Notes: a model not told the origin generated them from the sequence alone. A DNA stretch of 9,313 nucleotides from Atopobium sp. UBA6362 (GCA_002440065.1 DJRK01000032.1:1-9313); one strand, 5' to 3'; positions 1 through 5,835 are shown, numbered from the stretch's first letter. Numbers and translations are program-made.

Positions 1-48
1 ACAGAACCCGGCTTATCGGCCCGCCTCGCACTTATCTTCGCTCAAAAC

Positions 49-94
49 AATTTGGGGACGGATACCAAGTTAATTTGGTATCCGTCCCCAAATT
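49..94 (-). terminator. 20-bp-stem hairpin after divIVA: probable terminator, REP-like palindrome
   Basis: The arms 49-68 and 75-94 are perfectly complementary over 20 bp around a 6-nt loop (GTTAAT). The stem contains the block TTTGGGGACGGATACC. Read on the minus strand, the stem ends AAATT and is followed by GTTTTG, a modest U-rich stretch. Placed 16 nt after the divIVA stop, it could end the ftsZ-divIVA transcript. The stem is longer and more perfect than a normal terminator, and its near symmetry on both strands suggests a dispersed palindromic repeat used as a bidirectional terminator. Sequence 1-48 to its left shows no gene. Confidence 0.7.
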
Positions 95-110
95 CGTTAT
101 CGGGAAAGGG

Positions 111-827
111 TTAGTCGAGGTCGCCGAAGTCGCCGAGGCCGGAGACCGTGGTCTGCGCAGGCGCCGGAGCGGGGGCCGGGGCCGCGACGGGAACCGGAGA
201 GGAAACGACGTCGTTGTGCGTCGTGCCGGCAGAACCGGTGAGCGAGGAGCTCGTCAGGCTACCCTGAGCGGGGAAGACGCTCTCGGCGTCGTCCATGAAG
301 TGCTGCAGGAGCTTCTTGTACTCGGCGCGGAACTCCTCGCGGGAAGACTTGAGGCGGTCGATCTCGTCGAGCTCGTTCTGCTTCTCGGCCAGTGCCTGGC
401 GAATGACCTCGCGGGCCTTCTGGTCGGCGTCGTTGCGGATGCGCTCGGCGTTCTCGCGGGCGTCCTCGACGAGCTTGTCGGCGCTCTGCTGGGCGACGAT
501 GAGCACCTGGGAGATCTGGTGCTCGGACGCGCGCATGGTGTCCTGGACGGGCTCGGGGGCAGGGGCGGGCGCCGGGGCGACGACCGTGGCCGCGGGGGCG
601 GCGGCGCCGTTGGCGATCTGCTCCTCGAGACTCGCGACCTGGGCCTGCGACGCGGCGAGCTGGCTCTCGGTGTTGTTCAGGCGGCCCTTCAGGTCGGCGA
701 TCTTCTGGAGCATCGCGTCGACCTCGGAAGAAATCTGCTCGAGGAAGGCGTCGACCTCCTCGGTGTCATAACCATGCTTGGAGGGAGAGAAGGTCTGCTG
801 CTCGATGTCTGCTGGTGTGATAGCCAT
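111..827 (-). CDS. divIVA: Cell division / polar growth protein DivIVA (Wag31-like)
   Basis: DivIVA is a coiled-coil scaffold that binds negatively curved membrane at poles and septa and positions wall synthesis or division regulators. The 238-residue protein begins with the conserved lipid-binding domain MAITPADIEQQTFSPSKHGYDTEEVDAFL. Where B. subtilis has Phe17-Arg18 in its membrane-inserting loop, this protein has Lys17-His18, closer to actinobacterial versions. A first coiled coil spans about 29-72. A Pro-Ala linker (84-93) follows, then a second, long coiled coil (about 100-178, ISQVLIVAQQSADKLVEDAR). The tail is Ser/Thr/Pro/Ala-rich with a second PA repeat (213-224) and ends GLGDFGDLD. 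ATG 827 is chosen because the conserved domain starts there and GAAAGGGA (834-841) precedes it by 6 nt; the frame upstream to 872 is Arg-rich and non-conserved. The stop is TAA, 16 nt before a strong hairpin. Confidence 0.95.
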   Translation of the reverse strand: MAITPADIEQQTFSPSKHGYDTEEVDAFLEQISSEVDAMLQKIADLKGRLNNTESQLAASQAQVASLEEQIANGAAAPAATVVAPAPAPAPEPVQDTMRASEHQISQVLIVAQQSADKLVEDARENAERIRNDADQKAREVIRQALAEKQNELDEIDRLKSSREEFRAEYKKLLQHFMDDAESVFPAQGSLTSSSLTGSAGTTHNDVVSSPVPVAAPAPAPAPAQTTVSGLGDFGDLD

Positions 828-849
828 TCTGGTTCCCTTTCGTGACGAG

Positions 850-868
850 GGCGCCCGGGTGCGGCGCC
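850..868 (-). repeat. GC-rich hairpin between yggT and divIVA
   Basis: GGCGCC arms at 850-855 and 863-868 enclose a 7-nt loop. An overlapping 10-bp palindrome, GCGGCGCCGC, lies at 861-870. No T-run follows on the minus strand, so it is not a convincing terminator. It lies 22 nt upstream of the divIVA ATG and could modulate readthrough, stability or translation of the divIVA part of the message. In DNA this GC-rich, such a short repeat may be chance. Confidence 0.3.
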
Positions 869-875
869 GCAACTC

Positions 876-1148
876 TTACAGAATAATCGAAAAAACCACG
901 CGCTCAATGATGTCGAGCGCGAAGATGGCGATTATAGGCGAAAAATCTATACCCCCCAGAGGCGGTATGAAGCGACGGAACAGGCTCAGGTAGGGCTCGA
1001 CGAGCATGCCGAGCGCGTCGCGGAACGCGTCGACGCCTCCCTTGCCGATGCCGCGGGGGACCCAGGACATGAGGCACCACACGACGATGAGGAACTCGTA
1101 GACGTTGAAGAGCCTGGCGATCAGGCTCGCGAGCGCATAGAGGGACAT
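876..1148 (-). CDS. yggT: YggT / YlmG family membrane protein
   Basis: This small integral membrane protein has 90 residues. Two hydrophobic helices are visible, about 5-29 (ALASLIARLFNVYEFLIVVW) and 68-90 (DFSPIIAIFALDIIERVVF). Between them lies the family motif EPYLSLFRRFIPPLGGIDFSPI (51-72), whose EPYL, RR-IPP and IDFSPI parts are diagnostic. YlmG proteins are encoded beside sepF in many Gram-positive bacteria and cyanobacteria; a role in division or membrane organisation is suspected, and the molecular activity is unknown. ATG 1148 has no good Shine-Dalgarno sequence, and the gene starts 18 nt after proC in the same frame, directly behind the proC TAG. Translation probably depends on ribosomes finishing proC; this is inference. 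The stop is TAA. A GC-rich hairpin lies in the 48-nt gap to divIVA. Confidence 0.92.
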   Translation of the reverse strand: MSLYALASLIARLFNVYEFLIVVWCLMSWVPRGIGKGGVDAFRDALGMLVEPYLSLFRRFIPPLGGIDFSPIIAIFALDIIERVVFSIIL

Positions 1149-1166
1149 GAAGCTAAGGAAACCTTT

Positions 1167-1991
1167 CTAACGTGAGGAGCCCGAGGCGAGCTCGGACGCG
1201 CGGGAAAGCGCCGCGTCGACCGCGGCGAAGGAGCCCTCGAACAGGTGCGGCTCGAGCTCGTAGAGGGCCGCGGCCGTGGTCCCGCCGGGGGACGTGACCT
1301 TCTCGGCATAGGCGCGCGGGTGCTCGCCGGAGCCCAGGAGCTGCTCGGCGCAGCCGCGCATCGTGGCCTCGAGGAGCTCGCGGCAGGCGGCCGCGGGCAT
1401 GCCGGCCTTCACGCCGGCGCGGGTGAGCGTGTCGACGAACAGCGAGAAGAACGCCGGGGCCGTGCCCACGACGGCGCCCTCGACCTCGAGCTGGTCCTCG
1501 CGCATGACCGCGGCGGAGCCCAGGGCCGAGAAAAGCTCGCGCACGAGCGCGACGTCGCCCTCCCCTGCCGAGCCGCCGGCAGCGATGGCAGAGGCGCCCG
1601 AGAGCACCTGGACGCACAGGTTCGGCATCACGCGCACGACGCGGGAGCCCGGGAGCATCCCCTCGAGCGAGGAGATGGGCACGCCGGCGGCGATCGAGAC
1701 GACGCACCTGCCCGCGAGCGAGCCGGCGAGCGGGCGCACGACGCCCTCGAGCACCTGGGGCTTCACGGCGAGCACGACGACGCCCGGGTCGCAGGCGAGC
1801 ATCTCGGAGGCGTCGCCGAACGTGCGGATGCCCTTCTTGGCAAGGGGCGCGAAGTGCGCGTCCGCGGCGCCGTGGCCGGCCACGAGGATGCACGAGGCCT
1901 CCCAAGCGCCCGACGAGACGAGCCCTGAGGCGATGGCGCCGCCCATGGAGCCGGCGCCGACGATGCCGACCTTCACGTCGTTTCTAGGCAT
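1167..1991 (-). CDS. proC: Pyrroline-5-carboxylate reductase (ProC), somewhat divergent
   Basis: ProC reduces 1-pyrroline-5-carboxylate to L-proline with NAD(P)H, the last step of proline synthesis in the cytoplasm. The protein has 274 residues, normal for the family. The Rossmann domain starts with KVGIVGAGSMGGAIASGL (7-24); VVVLAVKPQVLEGVV (71-85) and VVSIAAGVPISSLE (97-110) follow, then VRVMPN (119-124). The C-terminal dimer domain ends in the family signature around KVTSPGGTTAAALYELE (231-247). Two conserved places differ: MPN is followed by Leu rather than the usual Thr, and the common GSGPAY motif reads GTAPAF (176-181). ATG 1991 is supported by AGGAAGG (1998-2004), 6 nt upstream and overlapping the sepF stop. 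The frame continues upstream to 2126, but that part is antisense-like Arg-rich sequence inside sepF. Its position between sepF and yggT resembles the cyanobacterial order. The stop is TAG. Confidence 0.92.
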   Translation of the reverse strand: MPRNDVKVGIVGAGSMGGAIASGLVSSGAWEASCILVAGHGAADAHFAPLAKKGIRTFGDASEMLACDPGVVVLAVKPQVLEGVVRPLAGSLAGRCVVSIAAGVPISSLEGMLPGSRVVRVMPNLCVQVLSGASAIAAGGSAGEGDVALVRELFSALGSAAVMREDQLEVEGAVVGTAPAFFSLFVDTLTRAGVKAGMPAAACRELLEATMRGCAEQLLGSGEHPRAYAEKVTSPGGTTAAALYELEPHLFEGSFAAVDAALSRASELASGSSR

Positions 1992-2002
1992 GGGGCACCT
2001 TC

Positions 2003-2647
2003 CTAGCGCTCGAGGTCGCCGTCGGCGACGAGCTTGTTTATGTCGGTCGCGGAGACGACCCCGCCGGCAGGCAGCACCGCGAAGACGCGGTCGCCGAGCT
2101 CGGTGACCTCGCCGTCGATGCCGCACGTGAAGCCGAAGCAGAAGTCGAGGATGCGCTTGGCGATGTCGATGTTCGTGTTCTTGAACACGAGGATGACCGG
2201 CTGGTTCGTCCTCACGCGGCGGACGACCATCTGCACGTCGTCGTAGGTAGCGGGGCGCAGGACGTAGGGCGGCAGCTGGCCGGAGCCGCCCACGCGCGAG
2301 CGCGCGGCTCCGCCGTACTCGGGCTGGGGCACGACGGGGGCAGGGGCGCTCGGGCTCTGGTAGCCGCGCGAGATGGAGCTCGTGGGCTGCGCGTCGTAGG
2401 GCGCGTTCGCCGGCGACGGGATGGTAGAGGGCACCTGGGAGGCGACGGGATGGCCCGAGCGCGTGTAGACGTTCACGCTCTCGGCCTCGGGGCGCGGGGT
2501 GTTGCCGAGCAGGCGCGGCGCGGTGCCGGTGTCGCGGCGGCGCGGCTCGGAGGCGTAGCCCGCGTCGTCCTCGTAGTAGTCGTCCTCGTAGTAGTCGTCC
2601 TCCGGGTGGCCGGCGAAGCGGTCCTTGAGGGAATCGAGAAAGCCCAT
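2003..2647 (-). CDS. sepF: Cell division protein SepF (YlmF)
   Basis: SepF tethers FtsZ filaments to the cytoplasmic membrane and bundles them. The 214-residue protein begins with MGFLDSLKDRFAG, the short amphipathic membrane-binding helix. Next comes an acidic, tyrosine-rich repeat (DDYYEDDYYEDD, 17-28), then a disordered Pro/Ser/Ala linker to about residue 126. The C-terminal SepF domain (about 128-212) contains YVLRPATYDDVQMVVRRV, QPVILVFKNTN, DIAKRILDFCFGFTCGIDGEV and RVFAVLPAGG, all characteristic. This domain dimerises and binds the FtsZ C-terminal peptide, which is intact in the ftsZ of this window. No FtsA is seen between ftsQ and ftsZ, so SepF is probably the main anchor, as in other actinobacteria. 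ATG 2647 has AAGGAG 8 nt upstream. The TAG stop overlaps the ribosome binding site of proC, 11 nt downstream. Confidence 0.96.
   Translation of the reverse strand: MGFLDSLKDRFAGHPEDDYYEDDYYEDDAGYASEPRRRDTGTAPRLLGNTPRPEAESVNVYTRSGHPVASQVPSTIPSPANAPYDAQPTSSISRGYQSPSAPAPVVPQPEYGGAARSRVGGSGQLPPYVLRPATYDDVQMVVRRVRTNQPVILVFKNTNIDIAKRILDFCFGFTCGIDGEVTELGDRVFAVLPAGGVVSATDINKLVADGDLER
2565..2602. repeat. 15-bp in-frame tandem repeat in sepF
   Basis: TCGTCCTCGTAGTAG is repeated exactly at 2565-2579 and 2580-2594, with a partial third copy at 2595-2602. It encodes the DDYYE units near the SepF N-terminus. The 15-bp unit keeps the frame, so copy-number change would alter the tail by five residues without breaking the gene. 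Confidence 0.8.
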
Positions 2648-2737
2648 GTTCTTGTCTCCTTCATGCGCGCGGGTTCGCCGCGCAGCCGTTACTAGCTAGC
2701 TATACCCATAACCGCGGGCGGGGTTTCGCCCACCGGC
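2648..2737 (-). other. yggS-sepF intergenic region
   Basis: This 90-nt gap is the longest within the ftsZ-divIVA run. It contains an AT-rich patch with the 10-bp palindrome TAGCTAGCTA (2693-2702). On the minus strand GGTATAGC could serve as a poor -10 element, but no -35 match precedes it. AAGGAG (2656-2661), 8 nt before the sepF ATG, is a good ribosome binding site. An internal promoter for sepF is possible but not shown. Confidence 0.35.
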
Positions 2738-3478
2738 TCACGCGAGCGCGTAGCCGGGGTCGAACGCCACGCGGCCGAGGCGGACGACCGTAGCGCCCTC
2801 CTCCACGGCGACGCGGAAGTCGTCGCTCATGCCGCAGGAGAGCTCGGGCAGCGCAAGGCCGGTGCGACCCCTCAGGTCGCACGCGAGCTCGCGCAGGCCA
2901 TTGAACGTGCGGCGGGCGACGTCGAGGTCGCCGCGCGGCGCCATCGTCATGAGGCCGCGAAGCTCGATGCCGGGCAGCGCGCACAGGCGCTCGGCCGCCT
3001 CGCGGACCTCGTCGGGCGAGAAGCCGGACTTGCTCTCCTCGCCCGAGACGTTCACCTCGAGCAGGGCCTTGACGCATGCGCCCTTGGCCTCGCACTTCTT
3101 GGAGATCGCGCGGGCGAGGTCCTCGGAGCTCACGGAGTGGATGAGCGCGGCGCGGCCTATGACCTGGTTGATCTTGTTCTTCTGGAGGTTGCCGATGAGG
3201 TCGAATCGCACGCCTGCCATGACGGGCTGCGCGGCGGCGAAGTCGGTCTTGCGGACGAGCTCCTGCGGGCGGTTCTCGGCGAAGGCACGCCAGCCGGCGC
3301 GATAGGCGAGAAGCGTCGCCTCGGGCTCGACGGTCTTGGACACGGCAAGGGCCCGCACCTCCGACGCGTCGCGGCCGGAACGCGCGCACGCCTCGGCGAT
3401 GAGGCGCATGACACACGCCCTCCTGGCAGCGAGAAAACCGGCGTATTCGTCGTTCAGCTCGACATCGAGCATCTGCAC
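2738..3478 (-). CDS. yggS: PLP homeostasis protein YggS / YlmE (PLPBP family)
   Basis: This 246-residue protein has the alanine-racemase-like TIM-barrel fold of the PLPBP (YggS/PROSC) family. Members bind pyridoxal 5'-phosphate in the cytoplasm, have no established catalytic activity, and balance B6 vitamers and some amino acids. The PLP lysine is Lys48 in ALAVSKTVEPEA. Other family motifs are AFAENRPQEL (65-74), FDLIGNLQKNK (92-102), LLEVNVSGEESKSGF (139-153), LRGLMTM (173-179) and LSCGMSDDFRVAVEEG (213-228), with the phosphate-binding VVRLGR at 231-236. Two positions differ from the common pattern: Asp93 stands where His of HFIG is usual, and the final FG motif is FD (239-240). GTG 3478 is chosen because GGGGAGGG (3485-3492) lies 6 nt upstream; ATG 3472 is also possible. 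It begins 18 nt after pgeF and is followed by sepF, the usual ylmD-ylmE-ylmF order. The stop is TGA, the only one among the genes here. Confidence 0.95.
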   Translation of the reverse strand: MQMLDVELNDEYAGFLAARRACVMRLIAEACARSGRDASEVRALAVSKTVEPEATLLAYRAGWRAFAENRPQELVRKTDFAAAQPVMAGVRFDLIGNLQKNKINQVIGRAALIHSVSSEDLARAISKKCEAKGACVKALLEVNVSGEESKSGFSPDEVREAAERLCALPGIELRGLMTMAPRGDLDVARRTFNGLRELACDLRGRTGLALPELSCGMSDDFRVAVEEGATVVRLGRVAFDPGYALA

Positions 3479-3496
3479 GGTGGTCCCTCCCCTTCC

Positions 3497-4330
3497 TTAA
3501 GAGAGCGGGCGCGGCTCCCACGCGGGGGCGTCGCCCGAGGACATGACGGCTACCGCGGCGTGGCGGCCCGTGCGGCCGTTCTCGGCGCGGTACGAGAAAA
3601 ACCTATCGGTGTGGCTCGCGGTCGAGTCGTCGCAGCACGCGATGCGCCCGGCGGGGACCCCGGCCATCTCGAGCGACGCGCGCACGCAAAACGCGAGGTC
3701 GAGGTTCCTCTCGCCCGCGACCGAGCCGTCGCCAAAGAGCCCGCGGAACCTCTCGGCGAGCTCGGGCGAGACCTCGTAGTCCGAAGCCCCCACGTGCGGG
3801 CCGATATAGACGTCGAGCTCGTCGGCTGCGGCCCCGGTCTCGCGCATGAGGGCGCCCGCGGCCTTGCCGGCGATGCCCGCGACGGTCCCGCGCCAGCCGG
3901 AGTGCGCGACGGCGAAGCCGCCGGGGGCGCACACGACCACGGGGACGCAGTCAGCGAAGCAAAGAAGCACGGGCACGTCCCGGGCCGTACAGACCACGGC
4001 GTCGGCCCCGGCCCGCGCGGCGGCGCGGGAAGCCTCGAGCGCCGGCCCCGCTGATTCGCGGACGCTGACCACGCGGTCGCCGTGGACCTGCCGCGGCGCC
4101 ACGAGCGCGCCCGCGCAGGACGCGGCCCCTATGGCGGCAAGGGCCCGGCGGCGGTTCTCGGCAACAGAAGCCGGGTCGTCCCCGCAGGCGTCGCCCAAGT
4201 TCAGCGAGGCGCAGTCCCCCTCGCTCACGCCGCCCGTGCGCTCCGTGAACGCAAAGGTGACCCCGCCCGCCGCATGGGGATCGGCGAGCAGGGTCACGCC
4301 CTCAGATATGTATCTGAGAAGTTCGGCCAT
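3497..4330 (-). CDS. pgeF: Peptidoglycan editing factor PgeF / YlmD (YfiH, 'laccase domain' family)
   Basis: This 277-residue protein belongs to the YfiH/DUF152 family, often labelled polyphenol oxidase or laccase. The E. coli member PgeF removes L-Ser wrongly added by MurC in place of L-Ala on UDP-MurNAc; other members act on purine nucleosides. The three zinc ligands are present: His83 in APRQVHGDRVV, Cys128 in CFADCVPVVVC and His143 in AVAHSGWRGTVAGI. Other family motifs are FTERTGGVSEGDCASLNLG (28-46), VYIGPHVGASDYEV (174-187) and FFSYRAENGRTGRHAAV (244-260). The length is typical. It starts 9 nt after ftsZ without a clear Shine-Dalgarno site, so translation may be coupled to ftsZ. An 18-bp palindrome (4301-4318) lies in its first codons. 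The ylmD position after ftsZ is classical in Gram-positive bacteria. Which substrate this protein uses cannot be read from the sequence; PgeF activity is inferred. The stop is TAA. Confidence 0.92.
   Translation of the reverse strand: MAELLRYISEGVTLLADPHAAGGVTFAFTERTGGVSEGDCASLNLGDACGDDPASVAENRRRALAAIGAASCAGALVAPRQVHGDRVVSVRESAGPALEASRAAARAGADAVVCTARDVPVLLCFADCVPVVVCAPGGFAVAHSGWRGTVAGIAGKAAGALMRETGAAADELDVYIGPHVGASDYEVSPELAERFRGLFGDGSVAGERNLDLAFCVRASLEMAGVPAGRIACCDDSTASHTDRFFSYRAENGRTGRHAAVAVMSSGDAPAWEPRPLS
4301..4318. repeat. Perfect inverted repeat in the first codons of pgeF
   Basis: CTCAGATA and TATCTGAG are 8-bp complementary arms around TG. The repeat lies about 12 nt inside pgeF. In mRNA it could form a small AU-rich hairpin next to the start codon; as DNA it resembles an operator. 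Its sequence is AT-rich compared with the coding DNA around it. Function unknown. Confidence 0.45.
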
Positions 4331-4339
4331 ATGAGGAGC

Positions 4340-5626
4340 CTAGATGCGGCTGCGCTTGAGGAAATCGGGGATGTCGAACTCGTTCGAGGAGCTCTTGGAC
4401 GAGGACTTGCCCGAGTTCTGCGGGACGCTCACGTTGATGGGCATGGACGGGGCGGACGGCTGCGCGGGGGCGGCGGGGCGCGACGCCGCGGCGGGGCGGG
4501 ACGCGGAGGCCGCGGGGCGGGAGCTCGGCATCGTCATCGTGGGGAGCGTGGGCTGGACGTTCGCGTCGGAGAAGCCCGTGGCGATGACGGTCACGCGGAC
4601 CTGGTCGCCCAGGGACTCGTCCACGACGGTACCGAAGATGATGACGGCCTCGGGGTCGACGTTCTGCGCGACCAGGTCGGCGGCGTCGTTGATCTCCTGG
4701 ATGCCCAGGTCCTTGTTGCCCGCGATGGAGAGAAGCACGCGGGTGGCGCCGTCGATCGTGCCCTCGAGCAGGCGGCTGGAGATGGCCTCGGTCGCGGCGT
4801 CGGCGGCGCGGTTGTCGCCGGAAGCGGTGCCGATGCCCATCATGGCCGTGCCAGACTCCTTCATGATGGTGCAGACGTCGGCGAAGTCGAGGTTGATGAG
4901 GCCCGGGACGGTGATGAGGTCCGTGATGCCCTGGGTGCCCTGGCACAGCACGTCGTCGGCCATGCGGAAGGCCTCGAGCATCGTGGTCTTCTTCTCAGAG
5001 AGATCGAGCAGGCGGTCGTTCGGGATGACGATCAGGGTGTCGACGTTGTCGGAGAGGTTCTTGATGCCCTCGACGGCGGAGGAGGAGCGCCTGCGGCCCT
5101 CGAAGGTGAACGGCTTGGTGACGACGCCGACGGTCAGCGCGCCCACGTCGTTCTTTGCGATATCGGCCACGACGGGAGCGGCGCCGGTGCCGGTGCCGCC
5201 GCCCTCGCCCGCAGTGATGAAGACCATGTCGGCCCCGGCGAGCGCGGCCTTGATCTCGTCGCGGGAGTCCTCGGCGGCCTCCTTGCCGACCTCGGGGTTG
5301 GCGCCGGCGCCCAGGCCCTTGGTGATGTCGGAGCCGATGTGGACCTTGATGTCGGCGTCGGAGATGGCGAGCGCCTGGGCATCGGTGTTCACCGCGACGA
5401 ACTCGACGCCGCGGATGCCCTCCTCGATCATGCGGTTCACGGCGTTGTTGCCGCCGCCGCCCACGCCGACGACCTTGATGACGGCGAGGTAGTTGCTGAG
5501 GGTGTCGGTGTCCTTGATCATCGTGTCCTCCTCTTTGGGCGAGCTCACCGGGGTGCTCTGCGCCACTTCGTTGGAAACCTTGGGGGCCTCTGCCGAGGTG
5601 GAGGCCTTCACAGACGTTTTTGCCAT
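4340..5626 (-). CDS. ftsZ: Cell division protein FtsZ
   Basis: FtsZ is the tubulin-like GTPase that polymerises at mid-cell and recruits the divisome. From ATG 5626 it has 428 residues. Residues 1-35 are a Ser/Thr/Pro-rich extension before the normal beginning at MIKDTDTLSNYLAVIKVVGVGGGGNNAVNRM. GTP-binding motifs are VGVGGGGNNAV (53-63), NTDAQAL (80-86), GLGAGANPEVGKEAA (104-118) and the tubulin signature GGGTGTGAAPVVA (142-154). NLDFADV (245-251) is the T7 loop with the catalytic Asp of the next subunit. A Pro/Ala/Ser linker (about 357-415) leads to the C-terminal peptide DIPDFLKRSRI, the binding site for SepF and other partners. Two starts are credible: ATG 5626 with AAGGA 6 nt upstream, and ATG 5521 (393 residues) with a perfect AGGAGG 5 nt upstream. 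The extension has high third-position GC, so it looks coding. The stop is TAG; pgeF starts 9 nt later. Confidence 0.98.
   Translation of the reverse strand: MAKTSVKASTSAEAPKVSNEVAQSTPVSSPKEEDTMIKDTDTLSNYLAVIKVVGVGGGGNNAVNRMIEEGIRGVEFVAVNTDAQALAISDADIKVHIGSDITKGLGAGANPEVGKEAAEDSRDEIKAALAGADMVFITAGEGGGTGTGAAPVVADIAKNDVGALTVGVVTKPFTFEGRRRSSSAVEGIKNLSDNVDTLIVIPNDRLLDLSEKKTTMLEAFRMADDVLCQGTQGITDLITVPGLINLDFADVCTIMKESGTAMMGIGTASGDNRAADAATEAISSRLLEGTIDGATRVLLSIAGNKDLGIQEINDAADLVAQNVDPEAVIIFGTVVDESLGDQVRVTVIATGFSDANVQPTLPTMTMPSSRPAASASRPAAASRPAAPAQPSAPSMPINVSVPQNSGKSSSKSSSNEFDIPDFLKRSRI
5527..5534 (-). promoter_or_regulatory. Internal ribosome binding site before the second ftsZ start
   Basis: Minus-strand AGAGGAGG ends 5 nt before the in-frame ATG at 5521. 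It is the strongest Shine-Dalgarno match in the window and lies inside the longer ftsZ frame, encoding part of Lys-Glu-Glu-Asp. The upstream start at 5626 has the weaker AAGGA at 5633-5637. Either the true start is 5521, or both are used. Confidence 0.55.
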
Positions 5627-5835
5627 CGGGAATCCTTGCGTTTGCGTTTGCGTGCGCCCCAGCGTGCAGCGTGCCGAACCCTAAACCTTCAGTTCAACCT
5701 TAAGCCACAGCTAAAGCGGGTTATCTTTGCACAAAGTCGGCGTTCGAGTCAAACGGCGTGGAGGGCGTGTGAAGAACGCTCGGCGAGAGGCAACCGGCAC
5801 CGGAACGTCTTGAGGACGGGCGGACCGGCCGGGCA
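5627..5835 (-). other. Upstream leader region of ftsZ, without a gene
   Basis: No coding region is supported here. It is the only long gap in the window and is less GC-rich than its surroundings. It holds a weak promoter candidate, a 12-bp palindrome at 5725-5736 (CTTTG-CA-CAAAG), a 7-bp tandem duplication (AGCGTGC twice, 5661-5674) and a TTTGCG repeat at 5641-5652. A separate promoter and leader for ftsZ is the simplest reading, since ftsZ expression is commonly controlled apart from the upstream mur genes. Confidence 0.5.
5720..5752 (-). promoter_or_regulatory. Possible sigma-A-type promoter for ftsZ (weak)
   Basis: On the minus strand TTGACT (5747-5752) matches a -35 element at five of six positions. 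AAAGAT (5723-5728) lies 18 nt downstream but matches the -10 consensus poorly. GATAAC (5720-5725) matches better (four of six) but at 21 nt. The palindrome 5725-5736 overlaps the -10 region and could be an operator. The leader to ftsZ would be roughly 90 nt. This rests on pattern matching alone. Confidence 0.25.

Noticed and set aside
1..48. Gene or RNA in the left edge
   Set aside because: Too short, no tRNA-like arms, no start with ribosome binding site, and cut off by the window.
828..872. 15-codon extension of divIVA
   Set aside because: The conserved DivIVA start MAITPADIE follows ATG 827 with a suitable Shine-Dalgarno site; the extension is Arg/Ser-rich and crosses a hairpin.
1992..2126. 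45-codon N-terminal extension of proC inside sepF
   Set aside because: Arg-rich sequence unlike ProC; the Rossmann domain begins right after ATG 1991, which has its own ribosome binding site.
3137..4054. Open frame of 305 codons on the plus strand opposite yggS and pgeF
   Set aside because: Spans two genes and their junction on the other strand and shows only biased composition.
3497..4330. Laccase / polyphenol oxidase function for the YfiH-family gene
   Set aside because: The motif set is that of the zinc-binding YfiH/PgeF family; multicopper oxidase copper sites are not present.
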